Shown one piece after another: positions 60,865-64,000 of a stretch of 64,000 nt of DNA. Source of the stretch: Streptosporangium saharense (lineage in GTDB: Bacteria > Actinomycetota > Actinomycetes > Streptosporangiales > Streptosporangiaceae); assembly GCF_014203715.1 (NCBI RefSeq), contig NZ_JACHJP010000001.1, forward strand, positions 970,432 to 1,034,431, given 5' to 3'. The notes below the pieces were generated by a model. It was not told the origin of the DNA, ran no database searches, and saw only the letters and a program-made list of their open reading frames with translations. The position numbers and the translations under genes were made by a program. Every line of letters starts with the position of its first letter. Position 1 is the stretch's first letter.

Positions 60865-61569
60865 ATGGCTGTCGAACGGCTCTGGCTGGACGTCCCCTAC
60901 AACGAGAAGGACGAGGCCAAGGCGTTGGGTGCTCGGTGGGACCCGACCGCCAGGAGGTGGTACGCGCCCCAGACCGGTATGACCGGGTTGGAACGCTGGA
61001 CGGCGCTGCCGGACGTGCCCGACCTGCTGCCCGGGGAGGACCGCGCCTTCGGCTCCGGCCTGTTCGTCGATCTGGTCCCCACCTCGTGCTGGTTCACCAA
61101 CGTGCGTTCCTGCGTGGACCAGCGTGACTGGGAACGGCTGCGCCGGATGATCACCCGCCGCGCCGGGCACCGCTGCGAGATCTGCGGCCGGGGCGAGGAC
61201 CGGGCCGTCCAGCGCTGGCTTGAGGCCCACGAGCGCTGGTCCTACGACAAGGCGGCCCGCGTCCAGACCCTGCGCCGGTTGGTGTGCCTGTGCACCGACT
61301 GTCACACCGTCACCCATATGGGCCTGGCGCAGATCCAGGGCAGGGAGGTCCAGGCCGTCGCCCACCTGCGGGCCGTCACCGGGATGAGCGCCGACGAGGC
61401 CGACGCCCACATCGACGCCGCGTTCGCCGAGTGGCACTCCCGTTCGGCCACCACCTGGACCCTGGACCTGAGCATCCTCACCGACGCCGGGGTCACCCTG
61501 GCCACGCCCCCCGAGGCCGGGGCCAGGGTCCGCCAGGCGGAGCGACGGCTCCGGGGCGTCCGTCAGTAG
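60865..61569 (+). CDS. DUF5710 domain protein with HNH-like zinc region
   Basis: 234 residues. The N-terminal 45 residues are a DUF5710 domain (LDVPYNEKDEAKALGARWDPTARRWYAP), a module seen in DNA-processing enzymes such as primases and helicases. At about 107-152 a zinc-type module follows: HRCEICGRG, then EAHERWSY, then CLCTDCHTVTHMG, giving two CxxC pairs and several His, as in HNH endonucleases. It is a free-standing gene in a 79-base gap after the exported operon. A nuclease acting on DNA is the best guess, unproved. Its last 7 bases overlap the convergent gene. Confidence 0.78.
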   Translation: MAVERLWLDVPYNEKDEAKALGARWDPTARRWYAPQTGMTGLERWTALPDVPDLLPGEDRAFGSGLFVDLVPTSCWFTNVRSCVDQRDWERLRRMITRRAGHRCEICGRGEDRAVQRWLEAHERWSYDKAARVQTLRRLVCLCTDCHTVTHMGLAQIQGREVQAVAHLRAVTGMSADEADAHIDAAFAEWHSRSATTWTLDLSILTDAGVTLATPPEAGARVRQAERRLRGVRQ

Positions 61570-62195
61570 CCGACGGTGAAGTGCCGGTGCCCGCCGGGGT
61601 TCTCCAGCTCGTCGAGTACGGCGACCGCCAGATCCTCGGCGGAGATCCGGGAGGTGCCGTCGGCGTCGGCGATGAGGGTGGTCGTCCCCCGTCGATATGC
61701 CCCGGTGCGCGTCCCCGGTTCGAGGAGGGCGGGCGGGCTGAGATAGACCCAGTCGGCCGGGTGCGCCAGGCAGGTGTCCAACTGGACGGCGCTGGCCGCG
61801 GCGATGGTACGGATCTCCCCGGGCACGTAGTCCGGGTTGTCGAGCACGAGCAGGCCGGGGTTGCCCGGGGTCCGCAGGGGAGAGGCCCCGCCGACGACGA
61901 GGACGCGTGTCCCCGCCTTCGCGGCGGCGTCGAGCAGGGCCGTCGTGGTCGCCGCGACCGTGTGCTCCTGCCCGGGGGCGGGCCGGGTCGCGGCCACGAC
62001 CGCGTCGGCGCCGTCGAACAGCTCACCCATGTGCCCCGGATCGTCGGCGTCGCCCACGACGGCGGTCACCCCCGGCGGCAGGGCGGCGGGCCTGTTCCTC
62101 CTGAACACGGCGACGAGGTCGTGGCCTCGGCCCGCGGCCTCGGTGACGACGCGTGAGCCGACCATTCCCGCGGCTCCGACGATGACGATCTTCAT
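61563..62195 (-). CDS. NAD(P)-binding Rossmann protein, atypical SDR
   Basis: 210 residues from the ATG at 62195 (GGAAAGGAC upstream), overlapping the EamA stop by 4 bases. It has the N-terminal dinucleotide motif IVGAAGMVGSRVV and VVGGASPL, and lacks the Tyr-x-x-x-Lys of classical SDRs, so it is a NmrA-like/SDR_a5-type protein: an oxidoreductase or a redox-responsive regulator. It is translated with the EamA exporter. The C-terminus HFTVGY ends at 61563. Confidence 0.88.
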   Translation of the reverse strand: MKIVIVGAAGMVGSRVVTEAAGRGHDLVAVFRRNRPAALPPGVTAVVGDADDPGHMGELFDGADAVVAATRPAPGQEHTVAATTTALLDAAAKAGTRVLVVGGASPLRTPGNPGLLVLDNPDYVPGEIRTIAAASAVQLDTCLAHPADWVYLSPPALLEPGTRTGAYRRGTTTLIADADGTSRISAEDLAVAVLDELENPGGHRHFTVGY

Positions 62196-63097
62196 GAGAG
62201 TGTCCTTTCCAGGGGCGGTACGGCGGAGCGTGGACGGACGGGGCCGGGGAGCTGGCCCGCGACGATCGCGGCGAGGGAGAGCCCGAACCCCGCGATCTGG
62301 ACCGGGCCGAGCGTCTGGCCGAGCAGTACGACACCGAGAACGGCGGCGACCAGCGGCGAGAGCAGGCCGAGAACCGCGACGGAGGTGACGGGCAGGACGG
62401 TGATGCCGTGGAACCACAGGGCGTAGGAGATGAGGCCGCCGACCAGCCCGAGCCAGAGGTAACCGAGGCCCGCGGCCAGGTCGATCGCCGGGGGCGCCCC
62501 CTCGACGAGGAACGTGATCGGGACCAGGAACAGGCCTCCCGCGGCGAGCTGCCACCCGGCGAAGGCGGTCGCGCCGACCCCTTCTGGCCGTCCCCAGCGC
62601 TTGGTGAGCGTCACGCCGAGCGCCATCGTGACCGCGCCCGCGAGACCCGCGACCACCCCGGTGACGTCGAGCGCCGCGTTCGGCCCGATCACCACGAGGC
62701 CGACGCCGACGACGCCCACGATCCCCCACAGAACGCGCCGGGCCGAGGGGCTCTCCCGCAGGACCGTCACGGCGAGGACGGCGACGACGAGCGGCTGGGC
62801 CGCCCCCAGGGTCGCCGCGACGCCGCCGGGCAGCCGCTCGGCCGCGACGAACAGCAGCGGCAGGAACAGCCCGATGTTCAGCACGCCGAGCACCGCGGCC
62901 TTGCCCCACCAGGCTCCGCGCGGCAGCGTCCTGGTGATCGCCAGCGCGACCAGGCCGGCGGGCAGCGCGCGCAGCAGCCCCGCGAACAGGGGGTGGCCCT
63001 GCGGGAGAAGCTCGGTCGTGACGACGTAGGTCGTGCCCCACACCAGGGGCGCGAGCGCGGTCAGGACCGTACGCGGCAGATTTCCGAAATTTGACAC
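62192..63097 (-). CDS. EamA/DMT family exporter
   Basis: 301 residues with ten hydrophobic helices, in two five-helix EamA repeats. The start TALAPLVWGTTYVVTTELLP and LAAAQPLVVAVLAV-type and SYALWFHGITVLPVTSVAVLGLLSPLVAAVLG blocks are typical of the PecM/YdcZ-like branch. It probably exports amino acids, dyes or similar metabolites. Its gene is divergent from a LysR regulator across 79 bases and is coupled to the Rossmann-fold gene. Confidence 0.9.
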   Translation of the reverse strand: MSNFGNLPRTVLTALAPLVWGTTYVVTTELLPQGHPLFAGLLRALPAGLVALAITRTLPRGAWWGKAAVLGVLNIGLFLPLLFVAAERLPGGVAATLGAAQPLVVAVLAVTVLRESPSARRVLWGIVGVVGVGLVVIGPNAALDVTGVVAGLAGAVTMALGVTLTKRWGRPEGVGATAFAGWQLAAGGLFLVPITFLVEGAPPAIDLAAGLGYLWLGLVGGLISYALWFHGITVLPVTSVAVLGLLSPLVAAVLGVVLLGQTLGPVQIAGFGLSLAAIVAGQLPGPVRPRSAVPPLERTLS

Positions 63098-63151
63098 TTT
63101 CGCAGTCTCGCCGCGCGACTATTGATGAGTCCAACACATGTTTGTCAGCTC

Positions 63152-63174
63152 ATCCATCGTGAATCAAGATGGAT
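63152..63174. promoter_or_regulatory. ATCCATC-N9-GATGGAT inverted repeat before the LysR gene
   Basis: Perfect 7-bp arms at 63152-63158 and 63168-63174, ending three bases before the LysR start codon and within the gap shared with the EamA operon. It matches the spaced dyad expected for a LysR site and suggests autorepression and control of the exporter. Confidence 0.6.
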
Positions 63175-63176
63175 TC

Positions 63177-64000
63177 ATGGAGCTCCAGCAAATGCGCTAC
63201 GTCGTCGCCGTCGCCGAGACGAACAGCTTCACCCGGGCCGCCGAACGGTGCCTGGTCGTCCAGTCGGCCCTCAGCCACCAGATCGCCCGCCTGGAGCGGG
63301 AACTCGGCGCCCGCCTCTTCGAACGCACCAGCCGTCGCGTACGGCTGACGCCCGCCGGTGAGGCGTTCCTGCCCGCCGCCCGTCAGTGTCTTGACGCCGC
63401 GGACCGGGCCGCGGCCGAGGTCGCCGCAGCCGTCGGGGAGGTGCGCGGACGGCTCGCGGTCGGCCTGATCCCCACCGTGGCCGCGGTGGACATCCCGGAG
63501 GCGCTGCGCGTCTTCCGCGAGCGCTACCCGCACGTGCGGATCAACCTGCGGGTCGGCGCCAGCGAGGACCTCACCGAGCAGGTCAGGCAGGGCGTGGACG
63601 ACGTGGCCTTCCTCGGGCTGCCGACCACGGCGCGGCCCGAAGGCGTCGCCGTACGGGAACTGGCCCGGGACCGGCTCGTCGCGGTGGTCGCGCCCGGCCA
63701 CCCCCTCGCCGCGGAACCGACGGTCACCCTCCGCAGGCTCTCCCGCGAGGTGTTCGTGGACTTTCCCGCGGGGACGGCGGGACGCGTCCAGTCCGACCAG
63801 GCCTTCGCCGCCGCGGGACTCAGCCGGGACGTGGCCTTCGAGGTGACCACCGCCGACTACGTCACCCGGCTCGTCGGCCCAGGGCTGGCGGTGTCCATGC
63901 TCCCCAGCACCTACGTGCCCCAGCTCACGGGGGTGGTGACCATCGAGGTCACCGATGCGCCGAACCGCATCGAATACGTCATCTGGCGCCGCTCCGGCCA
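63177..64000 (+). CDS. LysR family transcriptional regulator (3' end outside window)
   Basis: 274 residues are visible from the ATG at 63177 and the frame is still open at the edge. The N-terminal HTH is MELQQMRYVVAVAETNSFTRAAERCLVVQSALSHQIARLERELGARLFERTSRRVRLTPAG. The effector domain begins GRLAVGLIPTVAAVDIP and is near complete. It is divergent from the EamA/Rossmann pair, which it probably controls. Few residues appear to be missing, since the family averages about 300. Confidence 0.93.
   Translation, partial: MELQQMRYVVAVAETNSFTRAAERCLVVQSALSHQIARLERELGARLFERTSRRVRLTPAGEAFLPAARQCLDAADRAAAEVAAAVGEVRGRLAVGLIPTVAAVDIPEALRVFRERYPHVRINLRVGASEDLTEQVRQGVDDVAFLGLPTTARPEGVAVRELARDRLVAVVAPGHPLAAEPTVTLRRLSREVFVDFPAGTAGRVQSDQAFAAAGLSRDVAFEVTTADYVTRLVGPGLAVSMLPSTYVPQLTGVVTIEVTDAPNRIEYVIWRRSG

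Overview
The window is high-GC DNA (my estimate is about 70% G+C) from a chromosome of a filamentous actinomycete. It carries a conserved actinobacterial gene backbone: rplM-rpsI-glmM, coaA, glmS, acpS, nnrD, alr, tsaE-tsaB-rimI-tsaD, a CIRCE-controlled groES-groEL1, a SigD-type sigma factor, guaB-guaB3. Codon use, GTG/TTG starts and the accessory gene types fit the Streptosporangiales (Streptosporangium/Nonomuraea-like). That placement is inference. I see no tRNA, rRNA, CRISPR array, integrase or transposase.

Layout. 1-1.5 kb: two cell-surface proteins (one cut by the left edge). 1.6-4.3 kb: ribosomal proteins L13 and S9, then glmM one base after rpsI, closed by a strong terminator. 4.3-15.1 kb: accessory genes, namely an AAA ATPase/PIN nuclease pair, a four-gene double ABC exporter operon, a DUF389 protein, a repeat-peptide ORF with a CPBP protease, and an aspartate decarboxylase/aspartate-alanine exchanger pair. 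15.1-27.2 kb: coaA, glmS, acpS, nnrD, alr, an alpha/beta hydrolase, and the t6A tRNA-modification genes, with a class F sortase and a likely substrate inside the tsaE-tsaB interval. 27.2-34.3 kb: an Old Yellow Enzyme with a Cys-tailed MarR regulator, a coiled-coil protein, a THUMP-like methyltransferase, a Uma2 nuclease-fold protein, and an FAD monooxygenase with a divergent MarR. 34.4-42.5 kb: groES/groEL1, sigD with a shortened anti-sigma-like ORF, DUF5319, a LuxR regulator, guaB and guaB3. 42.7-48.4 kb: an XRE-like regulator, then an amino-sugar operon (SIS deaminase, nagA, PfkB kinase, class II aldolase) facing a DeoR repressor; this reads as a galactosamine/N-acetylgalactosamine route. 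48.4-57 kb: MerR and MarR regulators, a HisRS-like orphan, a lipoprotein, and a minus-strand histidine kinase, ArsR, small coiled-coil protein, MMPL pump and NarL response regulator set. 57.2-60.8 kb: a four-gene exported/membrane operon with metal-ligand-like motifs. 60.9-64 kb: a DUF5710-HNH protein, an NAD(P)-binding protein plus EamA exporter, and a LysR regulator cut by the right edge.

The most interesting signals are: apparent absence of the palindrome CTCGAG with Leu-Glu recoded as CTTGAG or CTCGAA; excess of CCGTACGG; the ATPase/PIN pair whose ribosome binding site lies in a perfect 26-bp palindrome; two compensatory-looking hairpins upstream of guaB; the exported operon at 57-61 kb; the HisRS-like orphan; a 15-codon leader ORF coupled to the MMPL gene; and several clear operator palindromes.
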